Source of the DNA: Corylus avellana
Lineage: Eukaryota > Streptophyta > Magnoliopsida > Fagales > Betulaceae
Direction of reading: 5' to 3'
Assembly: GCF_901000735.1 (NCBI RefSeq)
Contig: NC_081541.1
Span: 25,689,420-25,753,419, forward strand
Length of the DNA stretch: 64,000 nucleotides
The notes beneath the pieces are model-generated. The model saw only the letters and a program-made list of their open reading frames with translations. It did not search any database and was not told where the DNA came from. The first letter of the stretch is position 1. Every line of letters starts with the position of its first letter. Shown piece by piece: positions 21,615 through 31,433 of the stretch. The position numbers and the translations under genes are program-made.

Positions 21615-23235
21615 TGTAGCACCNNNNNNNNNNNNNNNNNNNNNNNNNNNNNNNNNNNNNNNNNNNNNNNNNNNNNNNNNNNNNNNNNNNNNNNNNNNNN
21701 NNNNNNNNNNNNNNNNNNNNNNNAATAGTAAAATGAGGGTATAATTGTAAATTGAAGGTAGAATATTATTTGATTTTCTCCTATAAATAGAGCTCTTCTC
21801 CTTCACAATTTCACTACTCCTATCCCATCTCTTGCACATATTCTTCCTTCTTCCGCTTTTTACTCGGTCTTTCTTCTTTCTAAGAGTGTTTACTCAGAAC
21901 AGAGAGAGAAAGGGCGAGACCAAGCGCTACAAGAAAGAAAGAACACAAGAGATAGCGGACTTTAGAAAGTAGTTTCAAAAGATATAGTAGTGGTGTTAGT
22001 CATATTGGAGCAACTAGATTCCTTCATACCACTTTTAGCTTCAGTCTAGAGGTAAGTAAATTCACTACCCCTTCTAAAATTACTTCATGTCATGCTATTT
22101 ATTCATTCTTTAGTAAATTGTAAATGATTATTTTATTTATGTATTATGAAGTTATGTTGCATGCATGAAGGATTTTTAAAAGAATTATCTAGAAAGTTTC
22201 TATTTATTTAAACGCTTTTTAAATACAACAAGTTTATATTTGAAAAGGTTTTCAAATTGAGAAAAGAAAGTTGAGAAATGATGATGATTATAAGAAAGAA
22301 AAATGATGATAAACCCTCCTACATGTTGCCTAAGATGCATCAAAAGAAGTACAAAGAAAAGTACAAGAGATGAGATAAATGTTTATGAAATGAGGGCACA
22401 TGTATGGAGGAGAGTATTTTTGGCCCCAAGATAAGATAAGATGAGAGTTCGGTACCGATACTCGGATGGAGGCGAAACCACTGAAGGAGGCTATGCCAGA
22501 AGGTGGTATTACATCAACTAGACCGTTGAGTGCACCAAGAAAGAGTTAATTGACGGTCGGGCATGGCTGTGGCCACAGTTCAGTGCCATGGTCACAAGGA
22601 CCCGCAACCCTCGTGCACAGGGGTAATAGTGTACATGGGCTTTATTATGAGAAAATGATACTATATTTTCAACGAAGATATGCTAAGATGATTTACAAAG
22701 ATTATTTATAATGATGCATTATGATGATGATTTATAAAGATGATTTACAACGATGATCTATTACTAGATGTAATAGTATGTATATGTTACGGGAGATGCA
22801 ACCGTACGTACATATATTATTATGGCTGGATGTATATTTATTTGTGAAAACGATTTTCAAAACTGAGAACAAGGAGTAAAACTATTTATGGTTGTGGATT
22901 TTACTTGCTGGGCCCCCTTTGGGCTCATTCTGTTTTATTTCTTGTTTTCAGGTAGAAAGGATGCTGGAATAGGAGGCCGGAATGGGGTGGGAATAATTAT
23001 TAATTTTCAAAGTCTTTTCATATAAGTTATTGTAATGATATGATATTCCGCAACTAAAATCTAATGTTTTCTAATTCCGCTTGTAATAAAATCTCTTGAA
23101 AAAAAAAATGTTTTACGCATTTATTGTATCTTTTAAAATCAAGTACTCTGATAGACCTTATAGATCTTTGCAAGAATTTTTGTTGAAAAAGAAGAAAAGT
23201 GGCAAACTCAGTCTTAACGGACTGGGGATGTTACA
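21615..23235 (+). repeat. 3' LTR of the complex (contains a 100-N gap)
   Basis: TGTAGCACC to GGGGATGTTACA, followed by the GTTGC duplication. TATA box at 21782-21790. The minisatellite is mostly lost in the gap (21624-21723). Confidence 0.9.
21624..21723. other. assembly gap (100 N)
   Basis: Run of exactly 100 N, probably a placeholder of unknown length, falling on the LTR minisatellite. Confidence 0.99.
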
Positions 23236-23525
23236 GTTGCTCTTTAAGAGATGGAGATCGTTTTGCAGAGTCTCCTTGAGAGACGTGGGTGCTAGAAGGG
23301 TGGAGTTTTTGTGGGCAATTTACACGATAATTTTAATCCCACAGGAAAGGATTAGCTAAGCCACTTGTTTTTTAGTGGCTTAGCCAATCCTGTGTGTATA
23401 GGATTAGTAATCCCATGGGAATAGATTATTCTCAGGAATAGAGTGTTACCAAACAAAGGACTAGCTATACCTAGTGTTAGCTAGTCCAATCCAAGGGTCT
23501 AATCCGCGAACCAAACGGGGCCTAC

Positions 23526-24021
23526 ATCATCTACAACACACCATTATTATTATATATGTACGTTTGTGCACGCACGAAGAAGACCTTCCATTAATTACAA
23601 ATTGTTACATGGATTCAAATATTTATTGACTTATTATGTAGTAAAAGCAAGAGGAAAAAGGCTTTTTTTTTTTTTCTTTTTTTTTTCTTTTTCTTTTTTT
23701 CCTTGAAATCCTTGAATTTCACGAAAAGCATAGGACATTTAAAGGAGCTCTCTTTTATTAAAATGGTTAAATTTCATATGAAGTTAATTAAGTTGAATTC
23801 AGTCATCTAATTAATTTTCTAACAAAAGTTAGTTTAAGGAACTATGACCAAAATAATTTTTATGCATTTATATTGTCAATAGAGAAAGAAAGATAGTTAT
23901 TCAATTATTCGTAATTCTAGGGGAAGTGAATCATGGTTTTAATTATCATTTAAAATAATTATGACAAAGGAAAAAAATGAAGCTCCTTAGGAAATTAAAG
24001 AAAGTTTAGGCACCAGCATAC
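23526..24021. other. intron sequence between the Harbinger-like element and exon 24022-24123
   Basis: AT-rich with a T-rich tract (about 23664-23700). Duplicated at 60191-60686. No feature. Confidence 0.5.
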
Positions 24022-24123
24022 CGAATTCAAGAATTTTAACTGGATCACTTTGGCCTTTTTCCACACTTTGACTAATGTTCAAACGAATTTCCTTGATGGC
24101 ACGAGCTGGTTGAATGTATATAC
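24022..24123 (-). CDS. 102-bp linker exon of the ankyrin gene
   Basis: Acceptor CTTGAAG and donor TTCG/GTATGC. Phase 1 in and out. It encodes IYIQPARAIKEIRLNISQSV and EKGQSDPVKILEF, the variable linker that follows the FWKRWIYS exon in this family (usual wording CIHIQ...). It precedes the transposon-filled intron. Confidence 0.78.
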
Positions 24124-24393
24124 CTTCAAGCCAAAAAGGTCAATAAATCTCAAGTAAGAAGTTGGTACTAAAGTTCATACGTGTCTTGCATGAACAATTT
24201 AATTTCTTTAGAGCAACACAAAAGATTAAATAAATAACTAATAGACCTCTTAAATTTGGCTTTGCCCTATTGTCTATATATATACTGCCTCTCAAGGCAG
24301 AGTATCTCGTCTACTCAGTGCTTTGATGAGGCTAATTAATCCCAATAAATTAAGTTTAATGAAAAGCAAAGAAAAAAGAGATTGTACTAACAC

Positions 24394-24541
24394 TTCTATA
24401 TCCATCGTTTCCAAAACACCAGCCGATTTTCACTCGGGAATGCAAAAGGCCTAGTAATCAATGCATACAAAGGGCTGCAATCGTTTTCATCCGTAGCATG
24501 AGCCAAACTTGGAAAATGCTCAATTAAATCCAAAGCAATAT
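24394..24541 (-). CDS. ankyrin exon with in-frame stop at its 3' end
   Basis: The acceptor ACACCACAG is clear. The exon reads DIALDLIEHFPSLAHATDEN, CSPLYALITRPFAFPSENRL, VFWKRWI, then TAG. Family members continue with YS and a donor at this point. Here the DNA is ATATAGAAGTGTTAG: the nearest GT (giving 24394 as the border) lies after the stop, and its phase does not fit the next exon. So a lesion at the donor produced both the stop and the splice defect. The copy at 61059-61206 has the same lesion, which therefore predates the duplication. Translation would end after the first ankyrin block, without the PGG domain. Confidence 0.8.
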
Positions 24542-24653
24542 CTGTGGTGTAGAAAAAAAGAAAAAGAAAAAAAGTGAAGTATATATATTGAGAAAATTTT
24601 GAAATATCATCCGAAATAGTGGGCTAACAGATAATTAGACCAAGAGTTGTTAC

Positions 24654-25196
24654 CTAAAGTTTGGTTGTATATAGCCTCTCGACAAAGTCTAGCACCGTCT
24701 GTGCCTTTTTCTGGGTTTAGATCTTCCTTTGGAGTGCGAGAATAGAGATAGCGAGCCAATTTTTTACTCCAATAAAGAGCCTTAACAACTAGAAGTACAT
24801 CTGAAGAATTTTTAATGCTGACCAAGCTCACGTTCTTTCTAAGCATGCACTCTGCCATTCGGTAGTTTTTCTTATAAATTGTCTTAAATAAAGCTGTGTC
24901 CCCATATTCATCTTTTACAGCCAATTCTTGTTCCGACATTTTCACCACTAACTTCTCCACTATAGACTCATGCCCAGCATCAACAGCAACATGAAGAGCC
25001 GTCTTGCCATTTTTTGTGATTTTCAAACCCGCAGAATCGGGATGACGCATAAGGAAATCCTCTACATCGTTCCAAACACCACTTTCCACAACCTTTTTGA
25101 AGTCCTTTTTGAAGGCCTCATGGTCAATATTAATATGCTTCCAGTTTTGCGCAACCTTTAGGAATGCCTCACGGTCAACATTAGTTCGGTTCCATT
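24654..25196 (-). CDS. ankyrin exon of the gag-like/ankyrin/PGG gene
   Basis: Acceptor TTAATCTCAG and donor TTTAG/GTAACA; 543 bp, phase 1 in and out. It encodes EWNRTNVDREAFLKVA, VVESGVWNDVEDFLMRHPDS and two or three ankyrin repeats: NGKTALHVAVDAGHESIVEK, then YGDTALFKTIYKKNYRMAEC and ALYWSKKLARYLYSRTP. It ends GARLCREAIYNQTLG, which leads into DIALDLIEHFP. The wording is that of plant ITN1-like proteins. An ATG inside the exon (25089) is not the start; the acceptor and upstream exons argue for reading through. Confidence 0.88.
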
Positions 25197-25437
25197 CTGA
25201 GATTAATATGTAAAAGGTGATTAATTAGAATTAGTACCAATAAGAAGCATGCTATTGCCATGTCAAGCCAACTGATCAGATGTCTGCCTACAACTTCTTT
25301 ATAACAACATAGGAAACTTAATTGGAGGGAAGATTCTTATTATATTTTATCTCGACTAAAAGTTTTGCATAAACTCTTTTACTAATTAATTCAAAGTTTA
25401 TATATATAAAAACTCATGAGCTCACTAATTATATTTT

Positions 25438-25928
25438 GGGGTAACTACTTTTTCCCTCATCAACTGTCACTCATTGTCAATTTCCCCACATGAATTGCCA
25501 ACCTTACTATTCGACCCTATCAAACTACTATTTTCTTTGCAAAATCCTCATTCCGTCAGTCAAACTCGTTAAATTGGATGAAATATTCTCTTTTAGCCGT
25601 TAAATCTCATTAACAGACAAAAAGACTCCCAAATAAAAAATTCAAAAAAATATAAATGTATAAAATTTATAAATTAATTTTTTTTAAATATATTAAGGGT
25701 ATTATATATATATATATATATTTGTTTAATTTTAAGGATATTATATGTAATTTTTGTTTATAAAGTTAGGGTATTTAGGTCATTTCAATTTTTTGAACGA
25801 GTTTGATTGACGGAAGGGGGGTTTTGGGAAGAAAATGGTAATATGATAGGGACGAACAGTAAGATTGGCAGTTCATGGGAGAAAATTGACAATACGTGAT
25901 AGTTGATGAAAAAAAATGTAATTACCCC
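25438..25928. mobile_element. 491-bp Mutator-type MITE in an intron
   Basis: Exact 9-bp flanks TTATATTTT (25429-25437 and 25929-25937). Long inverted ends: GGGGTAACTACTTTTTCCCT on the left pairs with GGGGTAATTACATTTTTTTT read from the right, and homology continues over about 140 bp (CCGTCAGTCAAACTCGTT against CCGTCAATCAAACTCGTT). The duplicated copy is at 62103-62585. Confidence 0.88.
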
Positions 25929-25939
25929 TTATATTTTAC

Positions 25940-26877
25940 TAGATAATTATTCATTACCCGACCATAAAACCAAGAAGAAACAATTGTAATAAAGATTTTA
26001 ATAAAAAAATATTATAAAATTTTAAAATAGTATTTTTAAAATGTGAAGAGTATACAAGGTGTAACAATAAAGAATCAATATAATGGCAAAAAGTGATGAA
26101 ATAAACAAATTCATTCAATTTTATCAATATATAAAATTGAATGATTTTCAACAAACCAGAATATGAGCTTACGATTTTCAACTTGCGTAATAAGTAATCT
26201 TCATGGTGAACCCACAAGTGTTAATGATTATAGAAATCGTGATTAAATTGTTTACAAAGTTACCTGGAGGCATCGCTGGAGGCCCTCAAACATTACAAAA
26301 TCTCTTTCAAAGGAGTTTAAATTTGTTTACTTTTAGGCCCTCATGGGCCTCAACCATGATAAGGTTTACTTTAAAATTATCATCGTATCTAAACCCACGA
26401 TTAAACAAAATTTCTCCTCTTCTACTTCTGGTACAGAGGAGAGTGTTTGCCAACCCTTTCTCTTTTCTTTCTTCTTAAAAAACGAAAAAAAAAAAAAAAA
26501 AAAAATTAATAAACAATTTTTTTCACAAAACACTTAAAAAAAAAAAAATTCAAAACTTTATTTACCTTTATATCACATTAAAATACTTTTTCAACAAAAA
26601 CACAAAATACACGTCATAGGAGAACCACCCTACACAAATTTAGAGGATGAGAAAGTGATAATGAGATGACTAATAAAATTACTCTATCAAACAACACCAA
26701 GCTTTCTTTGACTAACTTTTGACAAGCCACGGTTTTAGGGAGAGCTTTCAAAATTTCTGTAGTTTTTTTTTTTTTTTGGTTCCTTTTTTCATTTTAATTT
26801 TATTTTAATTTTTGAATTTTCTTGGGAGCGAGTTGCTACCATGTGCATTGGAGAGAGAGAGAGGGAGAGGGAGAGAC
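25940..26877. other. intron between gag-like exon 3 and the ankyrin exon
   Basis: AT-rich with poly(A) tracts. On the minus strand a stretch ending GGGCCTCCAGCGATGCCTCCAG/GTAAC (about 26263-26340) has an exon-like donor, but I could not find a fitting frame or acceptor, so I leave it out of the model. Confidence 0.4.
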
Positions 26878-27138
26878 CTGCCAAAATATTCCAAGCAATT
26901 TTTGCAGTGCTAATCTTTTTAATTCTAGAAAATGCGTCTATTCCACATGAAATCTGGATAACATGTAAGGCCGTGCCATTCTTCTTGCTCCAAGCCTTAC
27001 AAGCAACTTCATCGACTTTTTGCCTAGGAGGTTTGTTGTTTTCTTCAACTATGTCCCAAAGATCATGGGCCGTCAAATAGTCTTTTACTTGAACACTCCA
27101 ATCCACATAATTATATTCCTCAAGAACCTGAATAACAT
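26878..27138 (-). CDS. third gag-like (UBN2/DUF4219) exon
   Basis: Acceptor TTTGAGTGCAG, donor TTGGCAG/GTCTCTC; 261 bp, phase 1 in and out. It encodes DVIQVLEEYNYVDWSVQV, YLTAHDLWDIVEENN, a KAWSKKNGTALHVIQISCG block and ISTAKIAWNILA. This pattern (NYxxWSxxVxxYL, LWDxVE, AWxxxNxxALxxIxxS, AKxAWxxL) is that of the copia gag-polypeptide families PF14223/PF13961. It lacks the final KKYLPK of the other two exons. It splices to EWNRTN of the ankyrin exon. Confidence 0.85.
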
Positions 27139-27177
27139 CTGCACTCAAAGCCATTTTGTTTGAGTATGTATGTGCAT

Positions 27178-27182
<5 letters not shown>

Positions 27183-27210
<28 letters not shown>
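27183..27210. repeat. (GA)n microsatellite in the intron between gag-like exons
   Basis: Reads (CT)n on the coding strand, just after the donor of exon 27213-27497. The copy at 63839-63873 is a few units longer. Confidence 0.9.
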
Positions 27211-27212
<2 letters not shown>

Positions 27213-27213
<1 letters not shown>

Positions 27214-27497
27214 TGAGTTAGTATTTTTAGGGAGGTACTTTTTTTCCAAAGTATTCCATGCAACTTTTGCAGAGCTAATATCCCTAATCTCAAATAATGT
27301 GTCCAGATCGCATGAATTCTGGATCACATGTAAAGCCATAGAATTCCTCCAAGCATGGACAGTGGTGTAATCATCTTCTTGGTAAAGAGGGTTGGTGGTT
27401 TCTTCAACTATGTCCCAAAGATCATGGGCCATCAAATGGTCTTTTACTTGAACACTCCACTCCACATAATTATCTGTGTCAATAACTTGTAGAACAA
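27213..27497 (-). CDS. second gag-like (UBN2/DUF4219) exon
   Basis: Acceptor TTGGATGCAG, donor CTCAG/GTGTCTC; 285 bp, phase 1 in and out. It encodes VVLQVIDTDNYVEWSVQVKD, LMAHDLWDIVEETT, a NSMALHVIQNSCDLDTLFEI block and SSAKVAWNTLEKKYLPKN. It is alignable over its full length with the exons on either side. The equal phases and conserved GCAG acceptors show origin by exon duplication. Confidence 0.86.
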
Positions 27498-27536
27498 CTG
27501 CATCCAAAGTCGTCTTTGTTTGAGCATGCATGTGCA

Positions 27537-27540
<4 letters not shown>

Positions 27541-27570
<30 letters not shown>
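27541..27570. repeat. (GA)n microsatellite in the first intron
   Basis: About 15 GA units, (CT)n on the coding strand, between the donor of exon 1 and the acceptor of exon 2; it may serve as part of the polypyrimidine signal. Confidence 0.9.
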
Positions 27571-27574
<4 letters not shown>

Positions 27575-27584
27575 GAGCTAGTAC

Positions 27585-27921
27585 CTTTAGGGAGGTATTT
27601 TTTTGCTAAAGTATTCCATGCATCTTTAGCGAAACTGATCTCACTAATCTCAAAAAATGTGTTCTGCTGGCATGAATTCTTGATCACACGTAAAGCCATG
27701 GAATTCTTGTCGTTCCAAGCATTGAAAGCAGCTTCATCATCTTCTTCCTTAGGAGGTTTGGCAGTTGCTTCAATTGTGTCCCAAAGATCTTTAGCCACCA
27801 AATAGGTTTGTACTTGAATACTCCAATCCACATAATTATATGATCCCTCAAGATATTTAAGAACAGCTGCACCTAACGCATCCCTTACTTCCATATTTAA
27901 TCTGCCGGTACGTATATCCAA
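27585..27921 (-). CDS. first exon: start codon and first gag-like domain
   Basis: Two in-frame ATGs: 27921 (MDIRTGRLN) and 27894 (MEVRDALGAAVLKYLEGS). The second is the likelier start, because related proteins begin close to the gag-like domain. It encodes YNYVDWSIQVQTYLVAKDLW, then AWNDKNSMALRVIKNSC, ISEISFAKDAWNTLAKKYLP and the donor AAAG/GTACTA, leaving in phase 1. The fold comes from copia gag, and here it appears domesticated as an N-terminal module of an ankyrin-PGG protein. The role in plants is unknown; multimerisation is a reasonable guess by analogy with gag. Confidence 0.84.
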
Positions 27922-27929
27922 ATGGTGTT

Positions 27930-28709
27930 AGGATCTAATGAAAGACAATAAGAGGAAGATTGATGATAAAATATTTGTTGGAAAATACCCACTCCAAACC
28001 GTTACATAAAATGTCCTTATGGGTGAAAAGACATATTTCTGATATATATCGCAGTTCCCTTTTTAAGCTTAACCCAAATTCTGGGGCAAAGAAAATTAAT
28101 AAATATAGAGTACAAATGGAAAATAAAGGGGAGCCATTATGTTTGCCTCTCGGACAAGAATCACTTTTTCTTTAAGAGTTTGCTTGCGTCGGAGACCAGA
28201 TAACCAAAAGCATTTTTTTTTTTTCCTTTCTATAAGTAATTAACTTAAGTACTACTCAAGATTAGTGAAAATTTTTTATATCACGTTTGAATGAGATATT
28301 TAAGTTCAAAGTATAAATGAAAGTAATCAATTTTAAAATTAACATTATATTTTTTTTCTTAAAAGGGTCAAGAAAAATAGTTACTTTAAAAATTTGATAA
28401 AAATTTAAGCATCTAAAACTCTAGGTTCTAATTCTATATGAAAACAAATCCTACAAACATAAACATTCTCATGGAAATTAACATCATTAATGTTCACATT
28501 TTCATCACTACTTTTGTTGCTCTTCTAAAAATAGTGGATTTTTTAATTATTTTCTCCTTACTCACCTGGTAAACCAAAAACCATACAATGAGATACTTTT
28601 CAATTCTACAAAAGCAAAATTACGCCAATCAAATCAAATTTTCTTATTTACAGACAAGACAGATAAGACACGTTCTCCTTTCTCTCTTATTTACATACAA
28701 ACAAGAAGC
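27930..28709. other. upstream region of the ankyrin gene
   Basis: AT-rich. On the minus strand CTCTATATTTATTAATTTTC (about 28092-28111) could be a TATA region, some 180 bp above the start codon. Nothing else supported. Confidence 0.35.
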
Positions 28710-28729
28710 NNNNNNNNNNNNNNNNNNNN
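28710..28729. other. assembly gap (20 N)
   Basis: Run of N. It coincides exactly with the left border of the duplicated block 28730-33560, so the border may be an assembly join. Confidence 0.98.
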
Positions 28730-29870
28730 AGGAGGTACTTAATACTTTTGTTCAATGGTTTCAATTATACAATGTACGTGTGGAAGTTGACGAACTTTTT
28801 TGTTCAATGGTTCTTTAAACTAAGCTTAAAATAATCATTAATAAAGATCTCATAAAGCTAATTCCCTCCTCCCTTCCCCAATCTTGGTCGAAAAAAAAAA
28901 AAAAAAAACTCTTAAACGAACCGACACTCCCTCTCTTTTTTATGATGAACCTTATCGTGTAGGCTGCAATAAAAGAAAGGTTGTTTATTTATTTATTTAT
29001 TTTCTTTCTTTCTTTTTTATGTGAGCATGTGATGAGTCCATCGCAAACGGTGAGTCTCTCCATCTGGAATGATTTTACGAGCTATCATAGGGTTGGTTTG
29101 ATAAACGATTTCGTTTCGGTTTTGGCTCGATACTGTAGCAAAAATTGATTGATGTGAAAAAAATTAAGAATTTTTTTTAAAATTAAAAAAAAATGTAAAA
29201 AAGTAAGAATATTTGGTATGGAAAAATGAAAAAAAAAAATTGTTTTTTAGTGATTCTTTTATTTGAATAATAATAAAAAAATAATTGATGTGATGTAAAA
29301 AATAAGAGAATGTTGAAAAAAAAAAAAAAAAAGTGGAATGAATGATTGATATTTTTAGGTCCTTCAGAAAAGTTGGTGTCATAAACATACAAGTAAGAGA
29401 ATTCAATGTTACCATTAGCACAATTTACAATTACAAATTTGTAATATATATATATATATATAGTTGAATAACTATATATGCTTGTCTGCATACTGCACTC
29501 ACCTGGTCAGCCCTTAAAAAGCATTTTTTCAGCAGTTTTCTAAAGCCTCTTTCTCTCACTAAATATAGCGAAATATGTAATTTTCTCAAAATTCAAAGTG
29601 TGATTTTAATTTTTACTAAGATCGACCTTGTAGTAGTAACTAGTAAGCTAGAGCTTATATATATTAATCATCATATTTATTGGAACCCTTCAAAGCTCTA
29701 AACATGACCGAAAATCAAAACCCAATTTGTACTTAAGGAAGGTGTAATTGATGCAAAAATTTCCCTAAACCCCTAAGAAAACAAAAGTAGAGATGTTGAA
29801 TCCAGTTTGCCATAAAAAAAGGCAGGTAATATACATCAACTCCTACTCTGAAGTTACAAGAACCTAGATT

Positions 29871-30290
29871 GAGTGGCGGATCTAAGAATTTATCATAATA
29901 GGGGAATAAATAAAATAATAAAATATAATGAAGTTACGGCCTGCAGAAGACAGCTCATTGTTCAGACAAGAGAACTTTCATCATAGGCTTTACATAATAG
30001 AATCTTATGGTGTCATAGCAGCTAGCAACGATGAACAATCACAAAAGAAAAATTTTACGGTAGCCTAGTAGGTAAAAAGTAGTGTAAAACACCCTCTTTC
30101 AGTTTACTCTCGTTTTTTGGCTGAAATTTAGGCTAGGCTGAGTTTTACAAGGGCTAAAGTGTCAAGGATATGAAATTTGGACTTATTTTATAGGGGTAAT
30201 TAAATAGAAAATTTGGACATAAAAATATTTTTTTTAAAAAAAAAGGTTAAAAAAAAAAATTACTAGGCGTGGGTTGGGAATCCGCCACTG
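29871..30290. mobile_element. hAT-like non-autonomous element
   Basis: Ends GAGTGGCGGATCT and CCGCCACTG (CAGTGGCGGA in reverse complement), the common plant hAT terminus. Flanks CTAGATT/CTGGATT are an imperfect target duplication. The other copy is at 42737-43156. Confidence 0.6.
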
Positions 30291-30827
30291 CTGGATTCTC
30301 TCCTATTCCTTGTATTTGTTATGTTATTGTTTGGAACAAAAATACTTTTTAAATATAAAAAATGAATAGTTACACTGAAATTTATTTACTTTTATTTGAG
30401 CAAGAGGAATGCTCGGCTTACAAATAAATTTTACAGAAAAATTTTTATAAACTAATGTGGCACAACATGATTGAATATAAGATAAGTTCGAATTTTGAAA
30501 AACTTAATCTGTCACATTAATTTGTAAAAAATTTTCTGTAAAATTTGTTTATAACCTACCACTTTTCTCTGAGCAAATATATCATCCCCTAGAGCACTAC
30601 TCCATATACCCATTTTAAATTTTACGAGACAAATTTATGACGTGTCATGACGATTTTTTTTTTTTTTTTTTTTTTTTCAAATAATTACCTTATCAATGTC
30701 ACTCTTGTGAGTGCATGGTGAGGAAGAATAATAAAATTGATTTGTCCTCCGCTCATTTAATGAACATTTGTTTACTCTTTTATGGGATTTCCTTGGATCT
30801 AAAACTTCCTACGATTTATATATGCTC

Positions 30828-30839
<12 letters not shown>

Positions 30840-30866
<27 letters not shown>
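30840..30866. repeat. (ATT)n microsatellite
   Basis: ATT units followed by poly(T). In the duplicate at about 43700 it is replaced by a T/C-rich tract. Confidence 0.85.
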
Positions 30867-31312
30867 TTTTTTTTTTGGGCCTTCAACCGCATATGTTTAT
30901 TGATTTTACATGTTATACTATAATTAACTTATGAGTTCAGGAAGAGTTGTTACTTTTATCATTGAATTGCCTCCAATTCTTTGGTATGTAATAATTGGAC
31001 CGGATTCTCCTTAAATGGTTTGTCCATATCGGATGAGGTTTTGCTGAATTTTAAATAATTTAGACAGAAAATAAAAGAAAAATGTAGAAATCTTGTGGTG
31101 TTCGAACAAGTTACCAGGATATTATTACTTATTCGTATATCCCATATTTGCACTTTTCTCTCTGATTCACTGCCTAAATTCTTTGAAATTTGGTCACGAA
31201 ATTCCAACAAATTTGAATCCACAATATTAATTTCACTCGAAATCTCCTATGCCGAAAACATATATATTAACCATGATACTTAAGAGACCTTAATTAATAG
31301 TTAGTAATAGTC

Positions 31313-31433
31313 TTCAAAGGGTAGCGCAAACAGTTGTGAACCACGTCTCATGAAGCAGGGTTTACTAGTTCGAATCCTTCCCCTTCCCTTTAGTAGACAT
31401 GTCAAAAATAATAATAATAATAATAATAATAAT
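31313..31433 (+). mobile_element. short tRNA-related SINE with (AAT)n tail
   Basis: Flanked by an imperfect 14-bp repeat AGTTAGTAATAGTC/AGTCAGTAATAGTT (31299-31312, 31434-31447). The head has GTAGCGCAA (box A-like) and GTTCGAATCC (box B); the tail is (AAT)n. The duplicated copy is at 44166-44286. Length about 120 bp. Confidence 0.75.

Larger units (their letters stand above)
13729..23235 (+). mobile_element. LTR retroelement complex with GTTGC target duplication
   Basis: The outermost LTR ends (TGTAGCACCCC at 13729 and GGGGATGTTACA at 23235) are flanked by the same 5 bp, GTTGC (13724-13728 and 23236-23240), so the whole block behaves as one insertion in the Harbinger-like element. The order is LTR (13729-14296), primer site and 417-bp interior, LTR (14715-16495) followed by another primer site, an inverted LTR (16510-17694) with interior (17695 to about 20240), a second copy of the short interior (about 21060-21614), and LTR (21615-23235). 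No gag-pol was found. It looks like tandem LTR recombination plus a nested insertion. Confidence 0.85.
12720..23522. mobile_element. PIF/Harbinger-like DNA element split by an LTR retroelement
   Basis: Left end GGCCTCGTTTGGTTCGCGGA (12720 on) and, in reverse complement, right end GGCCCCGTTTGGTTCGCGGA (to 23522) are inverted repeats with one mismatch in about 23 bp. Next to both ends stands TAC (12717-12719, 23523-23525), a 3-bp duplication as in this superfamily, though TWA is usual. Removing the insertion 13729-23235 with one copy of its duplication leaves an element of about 1.3 kb. No transposase seen, but the N gap at 13273-13512 lies inside. The right end is repeated at 60159-60187 in the duplicated segment. 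Confidence 0.78.
7831..27921 (-). other. gene model: (gag-like)x3-ankyrin-PGG gene, nine exons
   Basis: Minus-strand exons, in transcript order: 27921-27585, 27497-27213, 27138-26878, 25196-24654, 24541-24394, 24123-24022, 12080-12033, 11869-11406, 8481-7831. Every inner border has GT/AG except the donor of 24394-24541. From the first exon to the 11869-11406 acceptor every clean border is phase 1; the last intron is phase 0. Phases, domain order and residue wording match ITN1/ACD6-like ankyrin-PGG proteins, which are membrane proteins tied to defence and salt responses. The predicted protein is roughly 940 residues if all exons are joined. The 12081-24021 intron carries nested transposons. 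Joining the two halves is inference, supported by phase match and by the nested insertions explaining the gap. Confidence 0.75.

Noticed and set aside
23096..23359. 87-codon frame at the end of the LTR (also at 59731)
   Set aside because: Crosses the LTR terminus into the Harbinger-like element; the two are unrelated insertions.
26203..26478. 91-codon frame in the intron (also at 62860)
   Set aside because: No domain; preserved in the duplicate only because the segments are nearly identical overall.
31318..31380. tRNA gene suggested by GTTCGAATCC
   Set aside because: Too short and imperfect; duplicated with an (AAT)n tail and flanking repeat, so a SINE.
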